A DNA stretch of 64,000 nucleotides. Source: Kurthia huakuii LAM0618 (GTDB lineage Bacteria > Bacillota > Bacilli > Bacillales_A > Planococcaceae). Under the pieces are notes generated by a model. That model was not told the origin of the DNA, ran no database searches, and worked only from the letters and a program-made list of their open reading frames with translations. Made by a program: the position numbers and the translations under genes. Below are positions 10,330 to 19,322 of the stretch, in pieces. Position 1 is the first letter of the stretch. Every line of letters starts with the position of its first letter. The stretch is taken from positions 124,001 through 188,000 of the forward strand of contig NZ_AYTB01000007.1 of NCBI RefSeq assembly GCF_000505545.1. Direction: 5' to 3'.

Positions 10330-11634
10330 ATGGCATATAAATTCCGTTTACCAGACATCGGTGAAGGTATTCACGAAGGAGAAATCGTTAAATGGTTCGT
10401 TAAACCAGGCGATAAAATCGAAGAGGATACAATTTTAGCTGAAGTTCAAAATGATAAAGCAGTCGTTGAAATCCCATCTCCAGTAGAAGGGACAATCGAA
10501 AAAGTGCTTGTAGAAGAAGGTACGCTGACAACCGTTGGAACGATTTTACTTGAAATCGATGCACCAGGATACGAAGATTTAGAGCTTCACGGTCATAAAG
10601 ACGATGAGGATACGACGGAGCAGCAAGTTCAACAAACAGCCGAACAAGCTGCACCAGAGGCACCAACAGAACAAGCGCCGCAAAAAGAAGCAGCAAAACC
10701 AGCAGGTACAAGCCGCGTTATTGCGATGCCTTCTGTGCGTAAATTTGCGCGTCAAAACGACGTAGATATCACGCAAGTAACCGGCACTGGCAAAAACGGC
10801 CGCGTGTTAAAAGAAGATATCGAAGCGTTTAAAAATGGTGGTCAAACAACAGCGGAAGCGGCACCGGTCGAAGAAACTGCAGCGCCACAAGAGGCGGCAG
10901 CACCGCAAGCACCAGCTGTTCCTGAAGGTGAATTCCCAGAAACACGCGAAAAAATTTCTGCGATGCGTCGCATGATTGCCAAAGCGATGGTTCATTCAAA
11001 ACATACGGCGCCACACGTAACATTAATGGATGAAGTGGATGTCACAGCACTTGTCGCACACCGTAAGAAATTTAAAGCAGTGGCCGCAGAAAAAGGCATT
11101 AAGTTAACATACCTTCCTTATGTTGTAAAAGCACTTGTGAGCACTTTACGTGAATTCCCGGCATTAAATTGCTCGTTTGATGACGAAACAGAGGAAATTA
11201 TTACGAAACATTATTATAATATAGGTATCGCAGCAGACACGGATCGTGGCTTACTCGTTCCGGTCGTGAAAAATGCGGATCGCAAATCTGTTTTCGCGAT
11301 TTCAAATGAAATTAACGAATTGGCAGACAAAGCGAGAAATGGTAAACTAGCATCGAATGAGATGAAAGGTGCATCATGCTCGATTTCTAATATCGGTTCT
11401 GCAGGTGGTCAATGGTTTACTCCGGTAATCAACCATCCCGAAGTTGCTATTCTTGGTGTTGGCCGCATTGCGGAAAAACCAGTTATCAAAGATGGTGAAA
11501 TTGTAGCAGCACCTGTGTTAGCATTATCATTGAGCTTCGATCATCGCATGATTGACGGGGTTACTGCTCAAAATGCTATGAATCAAATCAAACGCTTATT
11601 GAGCGATCCTGAATTATTATTAATGGAGGCGTAA
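10330..11634 (+). CDS. pdhC: dihydrolipoyllysine acetyltransferase, E2 of pyruvate dehydrogenase
   Basis: E2 core of the pyruvate dehydrogenase complex, 434 aa. Domain order: one lipoyl domain (residues 1-80, with the lipoylated Lys in [11 protein letters not shown]), an Ala/Pro/Gln-rich linker, the peripheral subunit-binding domain ([20 protein letters not shown]...KEDIEAF), a second Ala/Pro linker, and the catalytic acetyltransferase domain ending in [10 protein letters not shown] with the active-site His. I choose ATG 10330 because AAGGTG lies 8 nt upstream and the product [13 protein letters not shown] aligns with known E2s. A TTG six bases earlier is less likely. It hands acetyl groups to CoA, and the pdhD product reoxidises the lipoyl arm. 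Confidence 0.97.
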   Translation: MAYKFRLPDIGEGIHEGEIVKWFVKPGDKIEEDTILAEVQNDKAVVEIPSPVEGTIEKVLVEEGTLTTVGTILLEIDAPGYEDLELHGHKDDEDTTEQQVQQTAEQAAPEAPTEQAPQKEAAKPAGTSRVIAMPSVRKFARQNDVDITQVTGTGKNGRVLKEDIEAFKNGGQTTAEAAPVEETAAPQEAAAPQAPAVPEGEFPETREKISAMRRMIAKAMVHSKHTAPHVTLMDEVDVTALVAHRKKFKAVAAEKGIKLTYLPYVVKALVSTLREFPALNCSFDDETEEIITKHYYNIGIAADTDRGLLVPVVKNADRKSVFAISNEINELADKARNGKLASNEMKGASCSISNIGSAGGQWFTPVINHPEVAILGVGRIAEKPVIKDGEIVAAPVLALSLSFDHRMIDGVTAQNAMNQIKRLLSDPELLLMEA

Positions 11635-11639
11635 AACAA

Positions 11640-13055
11640 ATGGTAGTAGGAGATTTCCCAATCGAAACAGATACAATTGTAATTGGTGCTGGCCCTGGTG
11701 GCTACGTTGCAGCAATTCGCGCAGCGCAACTAGGACAAAAAGTAACAGTTATTGAAAAAGAATATGTAGGTGGCGTTTGCTTAAACGTAGGTTGTATCCC
11801 ATCTAAAGCAATGATCTCTGTAGGTCACCGCTATGTACACGCTAAAGAATCAGCTGACATGGGCGTTATCGTGCCAGAAGTACAACTTGACTTCGCGAAA
11901 GCACAAGCATTCAAAGAAAGCGTTGTTAAGAAATTAACAGGCGGTGTTTCTGGTTTATTAAAAGGTAACGGTATTGAAGTTGTTATGGGTGAAGCTTACT
12001 TAAACTCAGCAAACTCATTAACAGTGGCAACTGAAACGGGTTCACAACATTACAACTTCAAAAACTTAATCCTAGCTACAGGTTCACGTCCAGTTGAAAT
12101 CCCAACGTTCAAATTCTCTAAACGTGTTCTTAACTCTTCAGGTGCACTGAACCTTACTGAACTACCAGGCAAACTAGTAGTAATCGGTGGCGGTTATATC
12201 GGTACTGAGCTTGGTTCTGCATACGCAAACTTAGGTTCTGAAGTAACAATCCTTGAAGGCGGTAAAGACATTTTAGCTGGCTTTGAAAAAGCAATGACTC
12301 AAATCGTGAAAAAAGGTCTTAAAAAGAAAGGTGTTACTGTTGAAGTTGGCGCTCTTGCACAAGGCGTTGAAGAAACAGAAACGGGCGTTACCGTAAAATA
12401 CGAAGTAAACGGCGAAGCAAAAGCTGTTGAAGCTGATTACGTATTAGTAACTGTAGGTCGTCGTCCAAACACTGACGAAATGGGTCTTGAAGAAGTTGGC
12501 GTTGAATACGGCGAACGCGGTTTATTAAAAGTTGATAACCAAGGCCGTACATCAGTACCGAACATTTATGCGATTGGTGATATCGTACCTGGTTTACAAT
12601 TAGCACATAAAGCATCTTACGAAGGTAAAATCGCTGCTGAAGCAATCGCTGGCGAAACATCAATCGTAGATTACTTAGCAATTCCTGCTGTTTGCTTCAC
12701 AGATCCAGAAATGGCGACTGTTGGCTTAAACGAAGAAGAAGCGAAAGCTGAAGGCTTCGACGTTGTAACAGGTAAATTCCCATTCGGCGCAAACGGTCGT
12801 GCATTAGCACTTAACGAAACAGAAGGCTTCGTAAAATTAGTAGGTCGCAAAGAAGACGGCTTATTAATCGGCGCTCAAATCGTTGGTGTTGGCGCTTCTG
12901 ATATGATCGCTGAAATGGCTACTGCTATCGAAGGCGGCATGACATTAGAAGATATCGCTATGACAATCCACGCTCACCCAACTTTAGGTGAAATCACAAT
13001 GGAAGCTGCTGAAGTAGCGCTTGGTAACCCAATCCATATTTTAGGTAAAAAATAA
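11640..13055 (+). CDS. pdhD: dihydrolipoyl dehydrogenase, E3
   Basis: FAD flavoprotein of 471 aa that reoxidises dihydrolipoamide with NAD+. Visible motifs: FAD-binding [18 protein letters not shown], the redox-active disulfide [13 protein letters not shown], the NAD-binding [20 protein letters not shown], the second FAD motif IYAIGDI, and the C-terminal HAHPTLGE with the catalytic His-Glu pair. It follows pdhC by 5 bp and is the last gene before a strong terminator, so one E3 is supplied with the PDH complex. It may also serve other 2-oxoacid dehydrogenases, as in other Bacillales. Confidence 0.97.
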   Translation: MVVGDFPIETDTIVIGAGPGGYVAAIRAAQLGQKVTVIEKEYVGGVCLNVGCIPSKAMISVGHRYVHAKESADMGVIVPEVQLDFAKAQAFKESVVKKLTGGVSGLLKGNGIEVVMGEAYLNSANSLTVATETGSQHYNFKNLILATGSRPVEIPTFKFSKRVLNSSGALNLTELPGKLVVIGGGYIGTELGSAYANLGSEVTILEGGKDILAGFEKAMTQIVKKGLKKKGVTVEVGALAQGVEETETGVTVKYEVNGEAKAVEADYVLVTVGRRPNTDEMGLEEVGVEYGERGLLKVDNQGRTSVPNIYAIGDIVPGLQLAHKASYEGKIAAEAIAGETSIVDYLAIPAVCFTDPEMATVGLNEEEAKAEGFDVVTGKFPFGANGRALALNETEGFVKLVGRKEDGLLIGAQIVGVGASDMIAEMATAIEGGMTLEDIAMTIHAHPTLGEITMEAAEVALGNPIHILGKK

Positions 13056-13073
13056 TTTTTAGCTAATGTTAGA

Positions 13074-13104
13074 CCCCTCGATAATCGTGTCGAGGGGTTT
13101 TTTG
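13074..13104 (+). terminator. terminator of the pdh operon
   Basis: Stem CCCCTCGA / TCGAGGGG with loop TAATCGTG followed by a run of six T. It lies immediately after pdhD and just before the TetR gene. Confidence 0.92.
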
Positions 13105-13134
13105 TATTATATTATGAATGAAAGGGTGATTCAG

Positions 13135-13671
13135 GTGCCAACACAAACGACCGACCCACGCGCGATTCGCACGCGTCAATTAATTGTCGATGCTTTCACG
13201 CAATTAATTAAAATGAAAAATTTTGGCCAAATTTCAGTGAAGGATATTACTGGGCTTGCAACGATTAATCGTGCGACCTTTTATGCCCATTTCGTCGATA
13301 AATATGACTTGCTAGATGTCGTGTTGACCGAGGAAACGAGTGAGGTCATGAAAACGTATTTTACGTGCCAAGAGCCATTGAGCGAAGATTTAATGAAGCG
13401 TATGTTTTTGTCAATTGTCGACATTCATCATGCGTTTAATACGCATTGCAGGCGAGGTTATAATACGTTTACGCACATGATTGAGGAAAAAGTGAAAGCG
13501 CAATTAGAACGCATTTTTGAAAGTTTACTAGAGGGTCATAAATTGGATGCCATTTTACTAAGTTGGGGCATGTACGGGGCGTATGTAGAGTGGGATACAA
13601 ACGGCACAGCGCCTGCCGAGGACTATGCACAAAGCGTAGCAAACAAGCTGCTAGAGCTCGTCCCACGCTAA
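13135..13671 (+). CDS. TetR/AcrR-family transcriptional regulator
   Basis: DNA-binding regulator of about 178 aa with an N-terminal helix-turn-helix: RTRQLIVDAFTQLI, then ISVKDITGLATINRATFYAHFVDKYDLLDVVL, the standard TetR signature. The C-terminal half is the ligand and dimer domain (TetR_C-like, all helical) and has no recognisable ligand motif. I prefer the GTG at 13135, which has AAAGGGTGA 5 nt upstream. The in-frame ATG at 13114 follows the terminator T-run without a ribosome site. The gene is 84 bp upstream of an SDR gene on the same strand and may control it. The target and ligand are unknown. Confidence 0.82.
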   Translation: MPTQTTDPRAIRTRQLIVDAFTQLIKMKNFGQISVKDITGLATINRATFYAHFVDKYDLLDVVLTEETSEVMKTYFTCQEPLSEDLMKRMFLSIVDIHHAFNTHCRRGYNTFTHMIEEKVKAQLERIFESLLEGHKLDAILLSWGMYGAYVEWDTNGTAPAEDYAQSVANKLLELVPR

Positions 13672-13755
13672 ACTGACGAAGTTCGTCCAACGTTCCTTCA
13701 CAACTTCTCCACGTTCATTTGCTATAATAGAAGCAAACGAAGGAGGAGACTGTAC

Positions 13756-14535
13756 ATGCAGCTAGGTTTAGATGGTAAAGTCGCTATGATTACAGGTGGT
13801 AGCAAAGGCATCGGACTTCAAACAGCACTACAGTTATCGCAAGAAGGGGCACGCGTCGCTATCTGTGCGCGTGATGCAGTAGGACTTGAACAAGCAAAGC
13901 ATTATATTTTCAATGAAACGGGCAAAGAAATTTTCACCGTTGTCGCAGATATGACCAATAAGGCGGATTGCGCGCGCTTTGTCGCGGAAACCGTAACGCA
14001 TTTTGGTCAGCTAGACATTTTGATTAACAATGCAGGAACGGCAGCAGCACACGCCTTTGATGATGTCACCGAGGAGCTTTGGGAACATGATGTTGCATTA
14101 AAGGTATTTGCAGCAATCTATACGATGCGTATTGCAGTACCTCATATGAAAACGCGTGGTGGCGCTATCGTCAACGTCACAGCTATTGCCGGTAAAACGC
14201 CGGGTGCGCAGTCTCTTCCGACGTCTATGAGTCGCGCAGCAGGGCAAGCGCTTGTGAATGCGACGAGCAAAGATTTAGGCAAATACAATATTCGCGTCAA
14301 TACGGTATGCATCGGGTTTATTCGTAGCGCGCAAATCGAACAAATTTGGGAACAATTGTATCCAACGTTAACATGGGATGAATTTTCTGCTAAAATGGGC
14401 GAGGATATCCCTTTAGGGCGCATCGGACATACGCACGAAGCAGCGAATGTCATTACATTCCTCGTATCCGATGCAGCTTCATATGTGTCAGGTACCGCGG
14501 TCAATATTGACGGCGGGAAGGCATCTTCATTATAG
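13756..14535 (+). CDS. short-chain dehydrogenase/reductase-like protein with altered catalytic residues
   Basis: Rossmann-fold SDR of 259 aa. The cofactor motif GGSKGIG (residues 14-20), NNAG (91-94) and the C-terminal SYVSGTAVNIDGG are classical. The catalytic triad is not: aligning SMSRAAG with the usual YxASKAA places Thr156 where Tyr should be and Arg160 where Lys should be, and the usual Ser is Ala143. It may therefore be a specialised branch with a different mechanism or a non-oxidoreductase. A strong ribosome site GAAGGAGGAG precedes the ATG, and a TATAAT at 13723-13728 may be its -10. A short membrane-protein gene follows 11 bp downstream. Confidence 0.8.
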   Translation: MQLGLDGKVAMITGGSKGIGLQTALQLSQEGARVAICARDAVGLEQAKHYIFNETGKEIFTVVADMTNKADCARFVAETVTHFGQLDILINNAGTAAAHAFDDVTEELWEHDVALKVFAAIYTMRIAVPHMKTRGGAIVNVTAIAGKTPGAQSLPTSMSRAAGQALVNATSKDLGKYNIRVNTVCIGFIRSAQIEQIWEQLYPTLTWDEFSAKMGEDIPLGRIGHTHEAANVITFLVSDAASYVSGTAVNIDGGKASSL

Positions 14536-14546
14536 GAGGAGATTTT

Positions 14547-14711
14547 GTGAATACTGGTAAATTGTGGCTAATCTTTATCGTTCTAGCCATTGTTACATTC
14601 CTAGCAACATTTTTAACAGCGAAGTTCCAACACCTAGCATTTATTTTAGTGTGGTTGTTAATTGTCGCTGTTGGTTTTGGCTGGACAATCTATAAAAAAG
14701 TACGAAGTTAG
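14547..14711 (+). CDS. small two-helix membrane protein
   Basis: Short gene of 54 aa starting at GTG 14547 (MNTGKLWLIFIVLAIVTFLA...), with AGGAGGAG 6-8 nt upstream and only 11 bp from the SDR stop. Two hydrophobic segments (about residues 6-24 and 30-47) with a short polar turn AKFQH between them and a basic tail YKKVRS predict a hairpin in the membrane with the C-terminus inside. I do not recognise the family. Co-transcription with the SDR is likely because the next structure is a terminator 9 bp after the stop. Confidence 0.72.
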   Translation: MNTGKLWLIFIVLAIVTFLATFLTAKFQHLAFILVWLLIVAVGFGWTIYKKVRS

Positions 14712-14720
14712 ATAAAAAAA

Positions 14721-14751
14721 AGCTTGCGGCATCATGCTGCAAGCTCTTTTT
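14721..14751. terminator. bidirectional terminator
   Basis: An 11-bp stem starting AGCTTGC with loop TCA, with A8 on the left and T5 on the right. It serves the small membrane protein gene (plus) and the TetR gene at 14753 (minus). Confidence 0.9.
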
Positions 14752-14752
14752 G

Positions 14753-15595
14753 TTATAACGTTTGTTTAATTAATGTGGCGAGCCATTGCAGCTCATTTTC
14801 CTGCATTAAAATCGTGGACATGCCCGCTAGTAGTGCTTTACGCGGTTCGTCACGTTGCAGCTCTTCTTTTAAAATAACGAGCGTTTCGTTATAAAATGCA
14901 TGGTCGTCATATAGTTTAAGACAGCGCTCGATTTCTTCTAATTCAATCGCAATCATTTCAGCAGGTTTAAAATGAAACGGCGATTGGCGATTATTTTCAT
15001 AGAGTTCTTCTGTTACAAATACCGGCAACGACGCGCTCGCAAGCTGGTCGAGGCATTGCATAATGTGCGCCGCAACAACTGAAAATTGATATGGAATGCG
15101 CTTGTTAAAGAAAAATTCCCCAAAGCCTTTGATTAAGCCATTGAAATAAATCGATAAGTCATACACCTTTTCAGCAGGAACCATTGGATAACTATCCTCT
15201 AAAAACGTTAAAACATATTTTTCAATTTGTAGACCAAACTGTGAAATATGCTCAAATAACACATCATTCATTGCAGCAGGCTGATTTTGTAAATACATAA
15301 TAACGAGCGGGGCATGTTGTTCTAACACCGAAAAATTATAGGCGCAGTAGCGCTCTAAACGCTCATGTGAGGAAATATCTTCATCGTTTAGCTGCTGGAT
15401 ATAAACGATGACATCGCGAATAATACTATCGACGATGGCGAGTAGCAACTCATCTTTTGATTTAAATGATAAATAAAAAGCACCTTTGGATATTTTACAA
15501 GCCTTTGTAATATCTTCGATGGAAGTTTGCTCAATCCCTTTTGTCGAGAATAACTCTTTGGATTTTTGCAAGATCAATTCTTTTTTCGACATCAT
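14753..15595 (-). CDS. TetR-family regulator of the divergent RND pump (YerO-like)
   Basis: Transcription regulator of 280 aa with the TetR helix-turn-helix: KELILQKSKELFSTKGIEQTSIEDITKACKI..., then KGAFYLSFKSKDELLLAIVD. The long C-terminal ligand domain makes it larger than most TetR proteins and matches YerO of B. subtilis, which is paired with the RND transporter YerP/SwrC. The gene is divergent from such a transporter here. Its own promoter (TTGACT, 17 bp, TATAAT on the minus strand) overlaps one of three repeated operators, so autorepression is expected. The inducer is probably a membrane-active or lipopeptide compound, by analogy with the SwrC system. Confidence 0.87.
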   Translation of the reverse strand: MMSKKELILQKSKELFSTKGIEQTSIEDITKACKISKGAFYLSFKSKDELLLAIVDSIIRDVIVYIQQLNDEDISSHERLERYCAYNFSVLEQHAPLVIMYLQNQPAAMNDVLFEHISQFGLQIEKYVLTFLEDSYPMVPAEKVYDLSIYFNGLIKGFGEFFFNKRIPYQFSVVAAHIMQCLDQLASASLPVFVTEELYENNRQSPFHFKPAEMIAIELEEIERCLKLYDDHAFYNETLVILKEELQRDEPRKALLAGMSTILMQENELQWLATLIKQTL

Positions 15596-15618
15596 TGCAT
15601 CACAACCTCCCTTTAAAA

Positions 15619-15701
15619 TTGACTTTTGACTATACGGTCATTAATATTAACGTTAGTGACTAGCTGGTCATTATTATAATGAATCATGACCGCTTAGTCA
15701 A
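15619..15701. promoter_or_regulatory. divergent promoters with three TetR operators spaced 30 bp apart
   Basis: Three copies of a 14-bp site with pattern TGACTAnnnGGTCA: 15627-15640 (TGACTATACGGTCA), 15657-15670 (TGACTAGCTGGTCA) and 15687-15700 (inverted, TGACCGCTTAGTCA). The starts are exactly 30 bp apart, about three helical turns. Plus-strand promoter for the pump: TTGACT (15619-15624), 17 bp, TAATAT (15642-15647), with site 1 in its spacer. Minus-strand promoter for the regulator: TTGACT (15696-15701), 17 bp, TATAAT (15673-15678), with site 3 overlapping its -35. Site 2 lies between them. Confidence 0.8.
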
Positions 15702-15727
15702 TTTTGTAAAAGAGGCGGTGTTTTACT

Positions 15728-18700
15728 TTGAATGGCTTTGTCAAGTTTGTCCTGAAGAATAAGCTGGCTGTTTGGCTAATGACGATTATTTTAGCATGTG
15801 CAGGCGTTTATTCAGGTCTAAAGATGAAGAGTGAATCAATTCCAGATATTTCGGTACCAATCATTTCGATTGCGACGATTTATCCGGGTGCTACTCCAGA
15901 ACAGGTGGAGGAAGATATATCGACCCCCTATGAAAAAGCTGTAGCAAACTTAGAAGGTGTTAAGACGGTTTATTCAAATTCATACTCCAATATGTCGAAT
16001 GTGCAAGTAGAGTTCGATTATAGTACGGATATGAAAGAGGCACGTCAAAACATCAAAGAAGCATTAGAAAAGGTCGAATTACCAGATACGGCGGAAAATC
16101 CAACGATTGACCGTCTATCACTCAATGCGTTCCCAGTTGTGGCACTGAGCGTGTCATCAACAGATCAAGACATTGCAGATTTAACGAAAACAGCTGAAGA
16201 TTATTTACAACCAAAAATCGAGCAATTAGATGGCGTTTCGTCGGTATCGTTATCTGGCCAACAAGTGAAAAAAGTCGAGTTAGAATTCGATGATAAAAAG
16301 CTTGCGGCTAATGGTTTAACGCAAGACTCTGTGAAGCAGTTTATTCAAGCGATGGATACAACAGCTCCACTTGGGATGTTTGAGTTTAAAGATTCGGAAC
16401 AATCGGTTGTTGTCGATGGTAAAATGACAACGCTAAAAGAGCTGAAAAACTTAGAAATCCCCGTACAAGCAAATGCAACTTCTGGACAAGCTGGCGCATC
16501 TCAAGCGCAAGGGGCGGACCAAGCAGCTGCAACACCACAAGTACTACAACCAACGACAGTGAAGTTAAAAGACATCGCGAAGCTGAAATTAGTTGGAGAA
16601 GTTGAATCGGTTTCTCGTACAAATGGTAAAGATGCCATTGCGGTACAAGTTGTGAAAGCACAAGATGCGAACACAGTCGATGTTGTACAAGAAGTTAAAG
16701 ATGCTGCCAAAGCGTTTGAAAAAGAAAATCCCGATGTCAAAATCGACATTACATTAGACCAAGGGGAACCAATCGAAAAATCAGTGAATACGATGCTCGA
16801 AAAGGCATTGTTCGGTGCTTTAGCAGCGGTTGTTATCATTATGCTATTCCTGCGTAATATTCGTTCAACGATTATTTCGATTATCTCGATTCCGCTGTCA
16901 TTATTAATCGCCGTTATCTTCTTAAAAGAAATGGATATTACGCTGAATATGATGACGCTTGGTGCGATGACCGTAGCGATTGGACGTGTTATCGATGACT
17001 CGATTGTCGTCGTCGAAAACATCTATCGTCGCTTGTATTCAAAAGACGAAAAATTAAGTGGTCGCGCATTAATTCGTGAAGCAACACTTGAAATGTTCCG
17101 CCCGATTTTAGCATCTACAATCGTTACAGTAGCAGTATTCTTACCAATCGGTTTAGTAGGTGGCATGGTCGGCGAATTATTCTTACCATTCGCACTTACA
17201 ATGGGCTTTGCGCTATTTGCATCATTACTAGTAGCAATTACCGTTGTACCAGTATTAGCACACACATTGTTCAAAAAGGAACTTTACAAAGAGCCTGCAG
17301 AACGTGCACATAAAAAAGAAGAACATGGCAAAATGGCACGCGGCTACAAACGTGCACTGAAATGGATATTAGACCATAAATGGGTAACATCAATTGGTGC
17401 TGTGGCGCTGCTTGTAGGGAGTCTATTCTTAGCGCCATTAGTAGGATTCAGCTTCCTACCAGATGATGAACAAAAAATGGCTTATTTAACGTATACACCA
17501 GAGCCAGGTCAAACGCGTGACCAAGCTGTAAAAGATATTGAAAAAGCTGAAAAAATCATTAAAGATGCACCGGATGTTCAAACAATCCAATCATCTATTG
17601 GCGGTTCAAACCCGATGATGGGTGGCGGCGGTAACGGTGGGTTAGTGTATATTATTTATGACCCAGATACCGAGAACTTTGCCGATAAGAAAACAACTTT
17701 AGTAAAAGAAATTCAAGCAATTGATGTACCAGGTGAATGGAAAGAACAAAACTTCTCTGGGTCATCAAATAGCGAATTATCATATTCTGTCTATGGTAAT
17801 ACAATCGAAGACATGCGTCCGGTTATTAAAGACATGGAAGCTGCAATGAAGAAGCATGATGATTTAAAAGATATTAAATCATCGTTATCTGAAGAGTATG
17901 ATGAAAAAACATTAGTCGTCGATCAAAAACGTGCGAATGAGCTTGGCTTAACAACCGGCCAAATCGCGATGGCTATCAACCCGAATGTTCAAGCTACGAC
18001 ATTAACAACTGTTAAAGAAGATGGCAAAACAATCGATGTTGAACTCAAAACAGCTACAACAAGCCCAGATACATTCAAAAAAGTATTAGCTGAAAAAATT
18101 ACAACGCCAACAGGTCAAAAAGTGAAATTAAGCGAAGTAGTCGATGTGAAAAATGACAAAACGCAAACAGAAATTTCACGTAGCGGCGGTAAATACTACG
18201 CAACGGTGACAGCAACCGTAACGGCGAAAGATATTACTGGCGTTGGTTCAGAAGTACAACAACAAATTGATAAAATCGATACGCCAAATGGTGTCACAAT
18301 TGACGCTGGTGGTGTAACTGAAGATATCGCCAGTACGTTCTCTCAACTTGGTCTTGCGATTGCCGCAGCCATTGCGATTGTTTATTTCGTACTCGTTGTG
18401 ACATTCGGTGAAGGTCTTGCACCATTCTCTATTTTATTCTCATTACCATTTACCGTCATCGGTGCGCTTGTCGCATTATGGATTGCCGGTGAAACAATTA
18501 GTGTATCTTCGCTCATTGGGGTCTTAATGCTCGTTGGTATCGTTGTGACGAACGCCATCGTATTAGTGGACCGTATCATCCATATGGAACATGACGGTTT
18601 ATCCTTACGAGAAGCGATTCTTGAAGCGGGAGCAACACGTTTACGCCCAATCTTAATGACAGCGATTGCGACAATTGCAGCATTAATTCCACTAGCAATC

Positions 18701-18862
18701 GGTGGCGAGGGCGCTGGTCTTATTTCAAAAGGGATGGGTATTACTGTAATCGGTGGTTTAATTAGTTCGACAGTATTAACATTAATTGTCGTGCCACTTG
18801 TTTACGAGCTGCTTTCTAAATTATTGAAAAAAGATCGTGCACACGAAAATAAAGACATTTAG
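15728..18862 (+). CDS. swrC: RND-family efflux transporter (SwrC/YerP/AcrB type)
   Basis: Inner-membrane proton-driven efflux pump of 1044 aa with the standard RND layout: TM1 at residues 12-30, a large outside loop, TM2-6 around 350-540, a second outside loop, and TM8-12 near the C-terminus. The proton-relay acidic pair is seen in GRVIDDSIVVVENIYRR in TM4. A Gln/Ala-rich insert (about residues 243-270) lies in the first outside loop. The family includes B. subtilis SwrC, which exports surfactin and supports swarming. The start is TTG 15728, 8 nt after AGAGGCGGTG. Regulation by the divergent TetR protein is expected from the shared operator region. No membrane-fusion or outer-membrane partner is encoded, which is normal for a Gram-positive. 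Confidence 0.93.
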   Translation: MNGFVKFVLKNKLAVWLMTIILACAGVYSGLKMKSESIPDISVPIISIATIYPGATPEQVEEDISTPYEKAVANLEGVKTVYSNSYSNMSNVQVEFDYSTDMKEARQNIKEALEKVELPDTAENPTIDRLSLNAFPVVALSVSSTDQDIADLTKTAEDYLQPKIEQLDGVSSVSLSGQQVKKVELEFDDKKLAANGLTQDSVKQFIQAMDTTAPLGMFEFKDSEQSVVVDGKMTTLKELKNLEIPVQANATSGQAGASQAQGADQAAATPQVLQPTTVKLKDIAKLKLVGEVESVSRTNGKDAIAVQVVKAQDANTVDVVQEVKDAAKAFEKENPDVKIDITLDQGEPIEKSVNTMLEKALFGALAAVVIIMLFLRNIRSTIISIISIPLSLLIAVIFLKEMDITLNMMTLGAMTVAIGRVIDDSIVVVENIYRRLYSKDEKLSGRALIREATLEMFRPILASTIVTVAVFLPIGLVGGMVGELFLPFALTMGFALFASLLVAITVVPVLAHTLFKKELYKEPAERAHKKEEHGKMARGYKRALKWILDHKWVTSIGAVALLVGSLFLAPLVGFSFLPDDEQKMAYLTYTPEPGQTRDQAVKDIEKAEKIIKDAPDVQTIQSSIGGSNPMMGGGGNGGLVYIIYDPDTENFADKKTTLVKEIQAIDVPGEWKEQNFSGSSNSELSYSVYGNTIEDMRPVIKDMEAAMKKHDDLKDIKSSLSEEYDEKTLVVDQKRANELGLTTGQIAMAINPNVQATTLTTVKEDGKTIDVELKTATTSPDTFKKVLAEKITTPTGQKVKLSEVVDVKNDKTQTEISRSGGKYYATVTATVTAKDITGVGSEVQQQIDKIDTPNGVTIDAGGVTEDIASTFSQLGLAIAAAIAIVYFVLVVTFGEGLAPFSILFSLPFTVIGALVALWIAGETISVSSLIGVLMLVGIVVTNAIVLVDRIIHMEHDGLSLREAILEAGATRLRPILMTAIATIAALIPLAIGGEGAGLISKGMGITVIGGLISSTVLTLIVVPLVYELLSKLLKKDRAHENKDI

Positions 18863-18870
18863 CAATTTGA

Positions 18871-18907
18871 AAGAAGCTAGGATTCAGTTCCTTAGCTTCT
18901 TTTTTTG
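18871..18907 (+). terminator. terminator after the RND pump gene
   Basis: Stem AAGAAGCTA / TAGCTTCTT with a smaller GGA/TCC step inside, followed by a T run. Confidence 0.88.
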
Positions 18908-18956
18908 ACGCATTGAGGTATTTAAATATACAATTGTTGGAAAAGGTGGTGCTAAA

Positions 18957-19322
18957 ATGAAATATTTGCTTATTGTTGTTCAAATTTTTGTGCTGTATGC
19001 ATTTTGTTGGGTCGGAACAGTGCTCGTTACTTGGCTACATATGCCGTTACCCGGTAGCATTATTGGTTTGCTGTTACTATTAGGATGTTTATTGAGTGGA
19101 ATTGTGCCAGCAAAATTTGTGAAAGAAGGTGCAGGTTTTTTATTACCAATTTTAACGTTGCTGTTTATTCCAGCAACAGTTGGCATTATGAACTACCCAC
19201 AATTGCTGTCGGGCTATGGGGTCGTACTCGTTATTATCGTGACCGCCAGCACGCTTATTACGTTCATTTTAACCGGTAAGCTTGCACGTCGAATGGAGGG
19301 GAAGGTAGATGATTGCAATTAG
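18957..19322 (+). CDS. lrgA: LrgA/CidA-family holin-like membrane protein
   Basis: Hydrophobic protein of 121 aa with about four membrane segments. The LHMPLPGSIIGLLLLL motif and the VPAKFVKEGAGFLLPILTLLFIPATVGIM region are hallmarks of CidA/LrgA proteins. These holin-like proteins act with an LrgB partner in controlling murein hydrolase activity, programmed lysis or pyruvate uptake. The 14-bp overlap with lrgB shows translational coupling. The ribosome site AAGGTGGTG precedes the ATG. No LytSR two-component genes are adjacent, so the regulator must be elsewhere or different. Which of the proposed functions applies here cannot be decided from sequence. Confidence 0.9.
   Translation: MKYLLIVVQIFVLYAFCWVGTVLVTWLHMPLPGSIIGLLLLLGCLLSGIVPAKFVKEGAGFLLPILTLLFIPATVGIMNYPQLLSGYGVVLVIIVTASTLITFILTGKLARRMEGKVDDCN

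Noticed and set aside
10400-11023. Several minus-strand open frames inside pdhC
   Set aside because: They are shadows of the Ala/Gln/Glu-rich linkers of E2. Leu/Arg/Cys-rich products and no start signals.
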